This document shows positions 27,057 to 37,444 of a stretch of DNA of 64,000 nt, one piece after another. The stretch is from positions 1,984,001 through 2,048,000 of the forward strand of contig NC_057378.1 of the NCBI RefSeq assembly GCF_016906535.1, given 5' to 3'. The position numbers and the translations under genes are program-made. Each line of letters starts with the position of its first letter. Position 1 is the stretch's first letter. The notes beneath the pieces are model-generated. The model was given only the letters and a program-made list of their open reading frames with translations. It had not been told where the DNA came from and searched no databases. Source of the stretch: Rhizoctonia solani (Eukaryota; Basidiomycota; Agaricomycetes; Cantharellales; Ceratobasidiaceae).

Positions 27057-27598
27057 TGTTGTACACCAACTGTAAGGTTGGGTACACGCTAGTGGGCGGG
27101 CGCTTATGGCCGTACTACTACAGGCACTGCTGTCACTATCTAGGCTATACTAATACCGCTTAGGGCGGTTACTACTTCTGTATACTGCAAGGGGGCCTTA
27201 GGCCTGGGAGGTGTGATGAGTAAGGGGGTGGTGAACGTCTGGGAACTGATTGGGGGCGGCTACTTAGCTGGCTGGCTACCTTCTCTAGTGAGTAAGAGAC
27301 GAGGTAAAATCGACTTGGTGTTTCCAAGCGATTTCCCTGCTGTATATATAGACGGAGCGCCTATCTACATGGTCTGTGCGCGAGAGAAAGAAGTGTAGAA
27401 GACATGAGAAGCGTGCTGCGGGCTGCGCAGAAGCGTGGATTTCTCCTAAGCGCCCTTGGCACGGCATCTCGGCGCGGCATCTCGGCATTGTAAGCGCCAG
27501 AACGTGATCGAAAAACAAAAGATATGGAGTCCGTAAAAAAACTAAAAATAATAGAAAAATTGTGCGATTCTAATGGTATATTTAAGGAGGTTATAACA
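27057..27598 (-). repeat. Gypsy 5' LTR
   Basis: 542 bp, nearly identical to the 3' LTR apart from small deletions. The internal side on the minus strand starts TTGTAAAATCGAC, which I cannot assign to a tRNA. Confidence 0.92.
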
Positions 27599-28411
27599 TT
27601 CACTGTCAACTGCCAGTAACGCATATAGGACCGCGGGTAAGTTGTTTGTTGTAACTGCAACCTTTGCTGATTCAGTTTTGTTGACGTCTCTTTGCCCTTG
27701 TCCTTTGGTTGCTTGTTGGCACTGTTCTTCTGCCTTGGTCCCGTTCCTTTGGCGCTGCCTCCCACTGCCCAACATTCTTGCTTTGAATGACCGGGTTTAC
27801 TGCAGTTAAGACATGCAGGTCCTTTGTTTTTCTTTTGCTGGTTTTTTGAGTTTGAGCTTGACAATTTTGTGTTCAATGTTTGGACTTGTTTGGTTAGTGC
27901 AAGAACATTGCTGTGAGACCAGTGGCTGTTCTTACAATGTTCTTCCTCCTTTAGAGCGGCTTCCTTGACCATCAGAGGTGTAACAGCGCTTGCCTGGTTT
28001 GTGGTTTGGATGATGGTGTTAACAATTGCATAGGTGGGTGGCAATGCATTCATCATGATTTGTGCCATCATTAGGTTGCTGACAGGTTCCCAAGTGTTTC
28101 ATCTTGGAAGCAATCAACAATAGGTTGTTTAAACCAGTAGCAATGTTGTCATCTTCCAAAATTTTTGTTGAGGTAAGCTGCTGATATAAGAAAGATAGCA
28201 ATTGGACACCTTTTCCTTCCCAGTGTTGACTATTTGAGTCCATGCTTGCTTAGCCGTAGTTGTGTCCATTACGTCTGCCATAGCTCCATCTTCCATGTTC
28301 AGCATGATTTGCGCAAACGCATCCTCATCCTGTTTTGTCCACTTAGCAATTGACTCTTTATAGTTTGAGACTTTTGCATTGTCTTTAGTTTGGCTCAGTG
28401 GGTGAGTTGGG

Positions 28412-28757
28412 CAAGTTATTGGTTCTGTTTGCTATGCCAAATAATCCATGCAGTTTCAAAACTGTTGTTGACAAAACTTCACGCGTTGTAGTTGACCCAT
28501 GTCCTTCAACTTTGGGAGTTTGTAGATTTTTGTGTTTGTATTCACTTGTTGACATGTTGTGCGGCTAATGTGCATGTATTTTTCAAGTTATTGGTTCTGT
28601 TTGCTATGCCAAATAATCCATGCAGTTTCAAAACTGTTGTTTGACAAAACTTCCACGCTTGTAGTTGGACCCATTGTCCTTCACTTTGGGAGTTTGTAGA
28701 TTTTTGTGTTTGTATTCTCACTTGTTGACATGTTGTGCGGCTAATGTGCATGTATTT
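28412..28757. repeat. Tandem duplication (about 172 bp) in Copia gag start
   Basis: CAAGTTATTGGTTCTG... occurs at 28412 and again at 28584. The two copies differ by single-base indels. The duplicated part encodes the gag N-terminus. Confidence 0.85.
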
Positions 28758-28783
28758 TTTCTTCTTGGTTAATTTGCCAGTGC

Positions 28784-28799
28784 GGCGGGGCTCATAACC
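28784..28799 (-). other. Copia primer-binding site (initiator tRNA-Met anticodon region)
   Basis: Directly inside the 5' LTR the plus strand reads GGGGCTCATAACC, the anticodon stem-loop of initiator tRNA-Met (loop CTCATAA). The element-sense strand is therefore complementary to that tRNA. Drosophila copia is known to prime from a cleaved initiator tRNA-Met fragment in this way. Confidence 0.8.
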
Positions 28800-28989
28800 T
28801 GTTGAAGCTTGTGAGATAACATGAAAAGATAGAAAATAATCCATACTTTACCTCAGCTTCAACTATGATATAGCAAACTGAGGTTTACATGAAAAATTCC
28901 ATGAGCATATATGCAAATAGTACAAACAGATACAACGCGTCACGTGGACACGTATACAGGTTATCTAGTTATATACTGATATTACAACA
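28800..28989 (-). repeat. Copia 5' LTR (right)
   Basis: 190 bp from TGTTGAAGC to TTACAACA, followed by the duplication CTATA. Short LTR typical of Copia elements. Confidence 0.9.
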
Positions 28990-28994
28990 CTATA

Positions 28995-29082
28995 TACACT
29001 CATTTGGTGATGATTGGCAACTAACTGAGGGCTACTAATGAATTTATTTGGCACGTTGATTGTCTTGGATATGCCAAAGTGC
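28995..29082 (+). repeat. Right copy of the LINE-flanking duplication, second part
   Basis: Continues 14878-15070 after the Copia insertion and matches the left copy up to GCCAAAGTGC (8902). It lacks about 190 bp present at left. Confidence 0.75.
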
Positions 29083-29264
29083 TATAAATAATAAACATAA
29101 ATCATTGATAGAGACGGGCCAGCAAACTGCTTTCCGGATACCGTAGTTTAGGTCAGTTGCGCCTCCACAGAGAATCTTTGTGCTGCGTAACATATCAATG
29201 ATGAGGATTCAACATATTGGACTCCTGTCAAAGTGCCTCAGATACGTAGCAGCAACGCTCTAAT

Positions 29265-29690
29265 AGGAATAAACTATGATTCCATACAGATTGTAGGGTT
29301 AAGGGGATTGGAGATATTTCTCTGGCCGTCAATCCTGCACTACTTGGCCCCAAAAATCTTGGGAGCGCTCCAGGACTAGTTATTGCCGGTGGGCACTCCG
29401 GAGCGTTTGGTATGACACTGGGAAGTGCTCACCAAGGAGTCCGGATTTGTTGGATTCTAACAAGGAGGTTCCCAAAACTGGAGTACTCCAGAGTGCTCCA
29501 GGGCTTTTAGAGCCCCCATAGAGTACTTGGCTGCTTGTTTGAGATGCACGCTGCCATGGACTCAAGCTGCTGTAACAGATTCAGTAATCTATCCTATCAT
29601 AGTAACTGGCTATCCTTGACACATATATTAAGATGCACATCTGAACAGGAGATTGATATTTGCAAATCATTACATCCCAATTAAAGCCGT
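29265..29690 (+). repeat. Dispersed repeat copy A (partner at 38225)
   Basis: Homologous to 38225-38465 (shared ATACAGAT-GTAGGGTTAAGGG, ATGGACTCAAGCTGC and ATCTGAACAGGAGATTGATAT blocks), same orientation. Copy A carries a 175-bp insertion and is CpG-poor; copy B is not. Confidence 0.75.
29349..29523. mobile_element. MITE-like insertion with 8-bp TSD
   Basis: 175 bp flanked by TACTTGGC at 29341-29348 and 29524-29531. The partner repeat at 38225-38465 has a single TACTCGGC and no insert, which shows the empty site. Ends are related imperfect inverted repeats rich in GGAGC/GCTCC. An 8-bp duplication suggests a hAT-type element. Confidence 0.65.
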
Positions 29691-31282
29691 TTGCAGATCA
29701 GCTGACACTTTCACTTTCACCACACACTCTTTTGTTGTAAATACAATCCATGGAATGATTGTAAGGATGCCCCTATTTCCACCACACTTATTCATAAAAG
29801 TATGGCTTTATCTTTGTGCCAACTTTTGCCCCTTGCCACCAATTTAATTCAATTCTACACAACACCTTCCACTCTTTATGGTCAAGACTTGCCTCATGTT
29901 GTGGCTCCGCAGAGGAATCATCCCCAAGCAAGCTCCATATATTCACTGGTTTGATTTGTTGTCAATACCACACTCATCAACCCATAAGAGCACAGAGGCA
30001 TTGCAAGTACCCCATTTAACTTGCCAGGCAGCTTGAAGCACTTCATTTGCTCAAGTGCCTCACACAAAATCAATTTTTGTGAATAAGCAGCTGCAACAAG
30101 TGCCCTTGAGATAGTCAAGAGCAAGAGGTTGATGTTATGGAACAGGATAAATTAGTAAAGAATGGCAAAGCAAACATGATTTAGCCTTGAAATTAGTGTA
30201 GACAGACACTTGTAAAGCACATAGAGATACTCCTTGAATTTTCTGTTATTTCTACTATTTTTAATCATGTAATACTCAAGGTATTAAGGGAGAAACAGTT
30301 CCTTGAAGGAAAGACTTAATAACTTGAGTCTAACTGAAAGACTGTTCTTAAGTAACCACTCTGCTTTCCAGAAGCTACTAGCCTGAGTACTAAGAGGGAG
30401 GTCTGGGCCTCACTAAGAGCACAGCTTTGTTTCAGCCTTTTCCTAGAGTGTCTTAGTGAGGGGAAATATATTTTTAGAACTGGAGGCTAACTTTTATAAG
30501 GCATGGCTTTATGAGACAGGCTCTCACTTAACATCTCATCTCTTTTCATCTTCTCATGTATCTTACCCTACTGTATATAGTAATCACAGGCCTTCAAGGG
30601 TATAAATAGCCCCTTGAACTGGCCTTTTGAATGCATCTCATTTTTACCATCCTCTCTCAGCCTAGTGTGACTCTTAGAACTTCTTCTATTGATTTCTTTA
30701 AGTATCATACATAGTAAATCAGCCTAAGGCTCTTAAGTTTGGTGCATATAGCCTCTAGGACAGCCCCACCTATACAGGGAACCTAGAATCACTTGAGTGC
30801 AACCATGCTAAGACTTCCTGGCAGTCTGCTAAGTATTTGGTGCTTCCACAACACCCTTACCCCTTGTCAGCCATTGGAGACAGGGAAATAAATTTCCATA
30901 ATTCTCAATTAAATTACAGTGAGCTCCAGAGACTGACGTTTAAGTTATATACTACTATGCTTGTACCTTGCATTGCCTGCTGAACAGTAATACACTCATT
31001 ACTTGTTATTGGTAGGGATCACCTGATACTAACTACTTTATTCTTTTAGCAAGATAACTAGCTACCTTAATATACTCTATTTTCACTAGCATAGACTTCT
31101 CTTATTAATTATCTCCTAAGATTTTTACCTTTTATAATTAGACAGTTACTTTGTTTGTCTTTTCTCCTCTTTTGGTTTCTTTCTTTCCTCTTTAGAGTAT
31201 TCATTTTATTACTTATTTTCCCTATCTATAACAAAGACAGAAGTGAAATATCACCTGTCCTCACTCCACATGCACCAATGAC
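29691..31282. other. CpG-poor non-coding region
   Basis: No gene seen. TATAAATAG at 30601 with downstream pyrimidine-rich sequence, and an end reading GGTGCTTCCACAACA near 30853, suggest remains of another LTR. I could not find matching duplications. Confidence 0.35.
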
Positions 31283-31321
31283 TGTTGTACACCATGTAAG
31301 GTGGGTACACACTAGGGAAGC
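31283..31321 (-). repeat. 39-bp LTR fragment
   Basis: TGTTGTACACCATGTAAGG... matches the outer end of the Gypsy LTR family in minus orientation and runs directly into the LTR at 31322. Confidence 0.7.
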
Positions 31322-31888
31322 TGTTACACCCTCATGAATTATACCATAAGGATTGCACAATTTTCCTACTATTTTAGTATTTTTTATGGACTCATATCCT
31401 TTATTTTTCAATCATGTGATCTTTGTGCTTATTATGCCAAGATGCCGCCCAAGATGCCGTGCCAAGGGCGCTTAGGAGAAATCCACGCTTCTGCGCAGCC
31501 TGCAGCACGCTTCTTATTTCCTTTATGTACTTCCTTTCTCACGCGCACAGACCATGTAGATAGTGCGCCCTTGTCTATATATACAACAGGAAAATTGCTT
31601 GGGAACACCAAGTCAATTTTACCTTGTCTCATACACCATTGAGGAGGATAGTTCCAGCCAGTAAGTAGCCAGCCCCCAGCAGTAACAGACACTCCCCCCT
31701 ATATTAACTCACCACACATCCAGGGCTAAGCCCCCCTTGTTGACAGTAGACACCAGTAGGACGCCTTAAGCGTTGTAGTTACAGTAGTTTAGTTAGTAGT
31801 ATAGCCTTAGTCAGCAGATTGCATTGTTTAGTACGGCCTTAAGCGCCTGTCACTAGCATGTACCCAACCTTACAGTTGGTGTACAACA
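31322..31888 (+). repeat. Solo LTR, Gypsy family
   Basis: 567 bp from TGTTACACC to GTACAACA. No duplication is found; its left edge abuts a reverse LTR fragment, which fits a recombined or nested event. Confidence 0.85.
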
Positions 31889-32011
31889 ACCATCCACATA
31901 ATCTGCATATATCTGACTTTCTGATTAATGGCCATTGTCTCCTATTTTCCATTATTCCTGTCATTACTCTATGTAATGCTCATATTGACTGTATGCGTAC
32001 ATATCGTTCAA

Positions 32012-32516
32012 TAGAGCTCCTTCTGCTTGTTCTAATGCTGCCTGTCCACGTGCTCATACAATAAGATCCCATGGAGATATTAGCTTCACAAGATTCTATC
32101 TATGTGGCTCAAGTACTTTACTAATCATTATATTTATATCTTTACATCTAGCTCATCACATGACTAGCTCTAACTTGGGAAATGAACCTTATTCCTAGCT
32201 TAGTTGAGTCATACTCTCATGAGATTACTAAGGTTCTCCTTATCTGGTAATTTAGTGGCACTGTAGAGCTCCTTCTGCTTGTTCTAATGCTGCCTGTCAC
32301 GTGCTCATACAATAAGATCCCATGGAGATATTAGCTTCACAAGATTCTATCTATGTGGCTCAAGTACTTTACTAATCATTATATTTATATCTTTACATCT
32401 AGCTCATCACATGACTAGCTCTAACTTGGGAAATGAACCTTATTCCTAGCTTAGTTGAGTCATACCTCTCATGAGATTACTAAGGTTCTCCTTATCTGGT
32501 AATTTTAGTGGCACTG
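32012..32516. repeat. Tandem duplication, 252-bp unit, two copies
   Basis: TAGAGCTCCTTCTGC begins at 32012 and again at 32264. The units differ by single-base indels only (CTGTCCACG/CTGTCACG, ATACTCTC/ATACCTCTC). Non-coding. Confidence 0.92.
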
Positions 32517-33794
32517 CAAATCCTGCTTATGAGTCATTCTGCTTGCCACCAGAATGACTCACAATGACTCACTCTAAGTGCTCATTGGCTGCCAAGCATT
32601 TCTTGATAGACTGAGTCATGTATTTAGATGTTTCTATTTTTAACTAATTGCAGTTCAAACCCAAGAGCAGCACATTCCATCCTAGTCATATCTGTGCCTT
32701 CCACCCACCAATCAAAGTCTTATGTCATGACCCATGCCTTTGCTGGCATGTCTCTGACCAAGCCACTACTAATAGGATATTCCACAGTCTTTAGAAGGCC
32801 GCATACTCACATATGCAGTCAGAACTGTCATTACTCTAAGGGCTCATGATTAGACGACAGTCCACCAGGGTCACATGACCTCCCCTCCTCCAGTCCTTTA
32901 TCAAATACTATACTAAACTACTACGGATTTGAGGTGGGGGGGGGGATGACATAATCTTTCTAATAATATATTATTCAGACCTTGCCCGCAGACTCCTTAA
33001 CATTGGTCTGCGGCTAGGGGGGCGGGGGAGTGCAACATCCCCCAGCAATATATATTATTCATATATCACTGTGATCACATATATATATATCTTTGACAGT
33101 GGATATATATGGTAATAACCTTTCCAGATATAGGTTATGACATCTTAGGAAGCACAGTCCTAAGCAAGTCATACTCATACTCTGATAGGTGAATGACTCA
33201 GTAACCTTGCCACTCTAGGGTATAAAAGGGGACTCTTGCATACCCTTGGAGGGCACCCACTTTACTCCACCTCTGTTCTTTACTCCACCTCACTGTTACT
33301 GTTGACTGTCACTCTTGGGTTTGGGCTTGCCCCCCTCAACTGTGTGATATATTGTGCCTCAAGATTTCAAATAACTTAAACTTGTATAAGTGGATCTCCC
33401 AAGTACCCATAGTGTGGAAAGGTTGTAGACCTGATACAGAGTTCTTAGGTTAAGTGAACAAAGGCAATCATCCTTAAAGAAGGATATACTAAGTAACCAG
33501 TTAGTTCCTGCAACTAGGAGTGAAACTTACATAACTATCTCTGCCAAAGGGAACCTGAGCCAGTACTCTTGCTCTTACAGAAATACTTACTAAGACACTT
33601 TACACTGAGAAAGGATATATCTGTAGTTGATTGTATTCAAGATAGCTAGACCCAGAGAACCCTAAAGAAGCTACTTCTTTACTTAGCTTGGAAATTGGGA
33701 AATCTTCCAACACAGACTCTGCTCAGCACCAGAGTCTCAACCTCTTTTCCCCCAATTTACAACACATTCACAGAGGAGGATATCTGTACTGTTA
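32517..33794. other. CpG-poor region with LTR-like promoter remnant
   Basis: No gene seen. GGGGGGCGGGGGAG at about 33017-33031, followed by TGCAACATCCCCC and a TATAAAAG at 33221, looks like a polypurine tract plus a degraded LTR. A second G-tract lies at about 32936-32945. Confidence 0.4.
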
Positions 33795-33975
33795 CCCCTT
33801 ACTTAACCTATCACCTCCCAGGCCTAAGGCCCCATTGTCAACAGTAGATAGCAGTAGGTTGCTTAAGCAGCAGTAGTATAGCCTTTAGAGTAGATTACAT
33901 AAACAGTGTCTGTAGTAGTATGGCCACAAGTGCCTGCCCACTAGCAGTAACCCACCTTACAGTGCAGTTACAACA
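33795..33975 (+). repeat. Truncated LTR, Gypsy family
   Basis: The last third of the LTR (CTCCCAGGCCTAAGGCCCC through GTTACAACA), heavily CpG-depleted. Confidence 0.75.
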
Positions 33976-34050
33976 GAAGCAGGTGCTTAAGGCCATATCT
34001 AGTACAAGTAATGCTAACTGATCTACTAAACTAGGTGTTAAGAGTTGTGT
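33976..34050 (-). repeat. Truncated LTR fragment in opposite orientation
   Basis: CAGGTGCTTAAGGCCATATCTAG resembles the start of the family LTR read in minus orientation, placed head to head with the fragment ending at 33975. Confidence 0.5.
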
Positions 34051-35547
34051 AAGTACAGGAGTAAGAAGAATTACTATATACAAAATGTATATGGGAATAG
34101 CTAAGAACAATTAATAAGAATCAGAATATATGCACAGAATATATGCACAATATAGGCTAGGTTATCAGGAATAACAACTCCTAACAAATAGTCTAGCAAC
34201 TATGAAGTGCAGGTGGTTGGTTATGTATAGTACCTTAGACTAATGTTACTTAAGCCTAAGTGACTAAGGGTATGTTTATTTAAGGTCTCTGGGGTAGTAC
34301 CTTATGTAAGAGGGTTACCTGACTAATGTACAGGATTTATAGGATTTGCCTAATAGTATAGGACTTATAGATGCTTAAGTAAGACTTAAGACTTATGGGG
34401 TTTACCTAAAATATATCTAGGATTTATGAGATATTGTAGATAAAGCTATCTACAATATAGGGGGTATGGTGGATTGAAACACTATCACTCAATCACAACA
34501 ATCCTTACAGTATTGTTGCACTATACTCAATGTTGAACTCAACAACTGTGACAGTCAAGGGGCACAGGGTTGCAGTAAGTACACTAATAGGTTACCCTGT
34601 GTCTGTTGGGACTGGCCTATGGTCTTAGTGCACCAAATAACCTCCTATGCTATTTACAGTGAGTCAATCACTAAAGTAAATGCGCAGATAAGCTGTTAAA
34701 GGCTTGTGTGTATATGTCAATATATAAGAGTAAAAGTAGGATAAAGTAGGATACATTAGAAGTGTCTTCACAGGGTCCTTTTATACCCTGAGAAGGTGCA
34801 CAAACAAGTATATGCATGATTGATACCAAGAGGGGGTACAGGAGGTACATGTGGCAACTGAAACACTTGAGGGAGCCAATACTTTGGTACATGGTAAATA
34901 ATAACAGTTCCTAATATTTGCCCCAAGGCAGTATTTACCTGTGTGGGTCCTTAGATGTCCCAAGGCTAAGTGTTTCATCCTTGGAGTAAACAGTCCCAAA
35001 GGTAGGATACTTCTGCATTGGGTACTTACAGTAAATGGGGCATAACTCTGCCAAATGTTGTCTGTTTTGGGTGTTTGGCCCAGCGTTCTGGAGCGCACAA
35101 ACAGGCGCACCTAAGCGCAAGCAATCTGGCAGTGTGAGATGCCCGGGTGATGGAGAAAAGGCGCATTTAGTGCATTGGCGCTTAAGCGCTGATTAAGCGC
35201 CAGAGCACTTGCCTCTGCAACAAGGGGGACCCTGAATATTTCTGTGTGTAGCCACAAGATAGAATCTTGAATAATAATACTACAAACAAGAAAAATATTA
35301 CTTGTTACTGTTTATCTACTTGGCTGAATTTATATACATTTAAATGAGTGAGAGAACAGCATATATGCTGAAGATATTGCATATTAAGGGTATTCCTGAG
35401 GTTTATAGGTTTTGCAAAGGTTGCAATTGGATAGAGGGACCTTGAAAACCCTAGTTTGCATCTTTATCTCATTTTATTCACTGTAGTATTACTTGTGTAA
35501 TTAATAAAATAAGTACAGATTATGGAAGAAATGTCATATCCATAACA
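34051..35547. other. CpG-poor non-coding region with a strong hairpin
   Basis: No gene seen. A perfect 12-bp stem with a 4-base loop is at 34431-34458 (ATATTGTAGATA, AAGC, TATCTACAATAT). The remaining sequence has only short frames. Confidence 0.4.
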
Positions 35548-36022
35548 CTAGGCTACTATACTAATTGCATAAGGCAACAACTACTGGACTATCTACAACA
35601 AGGAGGGGGCCTTAGGCCTGGAGGTGTGGTAGGTCTATTGGAGCAGGGGTAAGTGCAGTACTTCTGAGGGTTCCAGCTACTTAGCTGGACTACTGAACCT
35701 GTCTGTGATTAGAGACAAGCTAAAATTGACTTGGGGTCTCCAAGCAATTTTCCTGCTGTATATATAGACAAAAGAAACTATGTACATGGTCTGTGCTTGT
35801 GTGAATAGAAGAGTCCATGTGAAATGAGAAGCATGCTGCAGGCTGCACAGAAGCATGGATTTCTCCTAAGTGCCCTTGGCATGGCATCTCAGTGCAGCAT
35901 CTTGGCATAATAAGTGCCAAGATCACATGATCAAAAAACATAAGATATAGAGTTTGTAAAAAATACTAAAAATATCAGAAAGATACTGCAAATCTAATGG
36001 TATATGTTAAGAGGGTATAACA
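35548..36022 (-). repeat. 5'-truncated LTR, Gypsy family
   Basis: Matches the LTR family in minus orientation up to GGGTATAACA, but lacks the first part. CpG sites are mostly changed to TpG/CpA. Confidence 0.8.
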
Positions 36023-36129
36023 GACACAGACTGGGATTAAGTTCCAAGAATTTATTTGCATTATTTTGGGTCAATGTCCCACAAAAACTTGCAATTGTCT
36101 TGAGTCATTGAAATACCACATACAGTATT

Positions 36130-36701
36130 TGTTACACCCTCTTAAACTATACCACTGGACTTGCATGATTTTTCGGATATTTTTAGTATTTTTTTACAAA
36201 CCTTATGTCTTTTGTTTTTTGATCACATGATCTTGGTGCTTATTTTGCCAAGATGCTGTGCCAAGATGCTGTGCCAAGGGCACTTAGGAGAAATCCATGC
36301 TTCTGCACAGCCTGCAGCATGCTTCTCTTTTCACATTCATACTTCCTTTCTCACAAGCATGGACCATGTAAATAGTTTACTCTTGTCTATATATACAGCA
36401 GGGAAATTGCTTGGAGACCCCAAGTCAATTTTACCTTGTCCCCAATCACAGACAGGTCCAGAAGTCCAGCTAAGTAGCTGAAATCCTCAGTAGTATTGCA
36501 CTTTCCCCTGTTCAGCTAGACTCATCATACCTCCAGGCCTAAGGCCCCTTCCACACTGTAGATAGCCCAGTAGATGCTGCCTTAAGCAGTTCACCCAGTA
36601 GTTGGCCTTTCATAGTTAGATTAGTCAGAGTTACCTTGTACTAGATACAGCCTTAAGCGGCTGCTCCCCAGTGTGTACCCACCTTACAGTGGTGTACAAC
36701 A
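36130..36701 (+). repeat. Solo LTR, Gypsy family, TSD GTATT
   Basis: 572 bp. Duplication GTATT at 36125-36129 and 36702-36706. Strongly CpG-depleted against the copies inside the Copia element. It is inserted at the very edge of the long inverted repeat. Confidence 0.9.
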
Positions 36702-37356
36702 GTATTGGACAAAACCTCTCACAAGATTTCTAAAATTTGCTAGTAGTGCCCACATCTCAGTTGTTCCTGTAGCTAGCAACATGTATGTACTACCAAATGA
36801 GAGCCAGAGGTTGGAGCTCTTCATCAAATGCTCAAACATGTAAATTTAACAGGTTGTTGAGGAGATATGGGGGAACAGTGTCATGGTAGGGTGTGAGAGG
36901 TTTTGTCCCCAGCAGTTCTTAATCCAAAAACTCTACCAGTACTTCTCCCCCATGAGGAGCTGAAACAAGGTAGCTATATACTTACTTAAGGATGTATTTA
37001 TACTATTTTACTACAGAGTATCAGCTTGAGAGCTGCTCCACCCATGGCAGGATAGGAAGGGTTGTATTTGGGGACTGATTATAAGAGTATGCTCTGACAC
37101 ATGACTGACCACACTTGGATTGCTACTTAAACTACTCTGTGTAGCTAGATAAAGCCTAGTATAGCTGTATAATATAACTCTTAGGACACAGGAGCCCCAG
37201 TATAGAGTGCTAAAAGCAAGTGAAGGTGCATACACCCAAGGATTGATGCATAAATTCAGATGCTACTACCCACAGGAAAAGGATAACCAGTTTCAAGATT
37301 CATATATCAAAGCTACCTAGTATGTAGGAGATAGGTAAGCTGCTATCAAGGTAGTG
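36701..37356 (+). repeat. Left arm of 656-bp inverted repeat
   Basis: Reverse complement of 37445-38100, with an 88-bp spacer at 37357-37444. Spot checks across the arm show no mismatch, and translated frames at mirror positions are identical. No gene content recognised. Confidence 0.93.
36707..36908. mobile_element. Small TIR element inside the arm
   Basis: 17-bp perfect terminal inverted repeat GGACAAAACCTCTCACA at 36707-36723 and its complement at 36892-36908. The mirror copy is at 37893-38094. No coding capacity. Confidence 0.6.
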
Positions 37357-37444
37357 TGTAACCCCAATCTTTTTGCAAGTGCATTTTAAGTAATTTCAGT
37401 ATCAAATAGGGATATTTTGACCCTAAAACCTTTTTGAGACTACT

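Larger units (their letters stand above)
21488..27598 (-). mobile_element. Ty3/Gypsy chromovirus, full length, TSD TTCAC
   Basis: 6.1-kb element inserted in the Copia protease/gag region. LTRs at 21488-22036 and 27057-27598 differ mainly by small indels. The duplication TTCAC lies at 21483-21487 and 27599-27603. On the minus strand the order is gag with a zinc knuckle, protease region, RT, RNase H, integrase and chromodomain. A polypurine tract reading AAGGGGGGGCAA on the minus strand abuts the 3' LTR. Several frameshifts break pol, although the LTRs look young. Confidence 0.92.
27599..28799 (-). pseudogene. Copia gag with zinc knuckle
   Basis: Minus-strand gag. The start is near 28725 (MSTSE..., then EGQWVQLQAWKFCQTTVLK). 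The middle has IMMNALPPTYAIVNTII. The zinc knuckle CLNCSKPGHSKQECW lies at about 27810-27770. A local tandem duplication (28412-28757) repeats its beginning. Frame changes show decay. Confidence 0.82.
15071..28989 (-). mobile_element. Ty1/Copia retrotransposon with six nested insertions
   Basis: Minus-strand Copia element bounded by LTRs and by the target duplication CTATA (15066-15070 and 28990-28994). The order along the element is gag, protease, integrase, reverse transcriptase, RNase H, as in Ty1/Copia. Its internal part is cut by five solo LTRs (17344, 18130, 19105, 19899, 20739) and a full Gypsy element (21488-27598), each with its own perfect 5-bp duplication. Without them the element is about 5.0 kb, a normal Copia size. 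It is a dead element with frameshifts. Confidence 0.92.
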
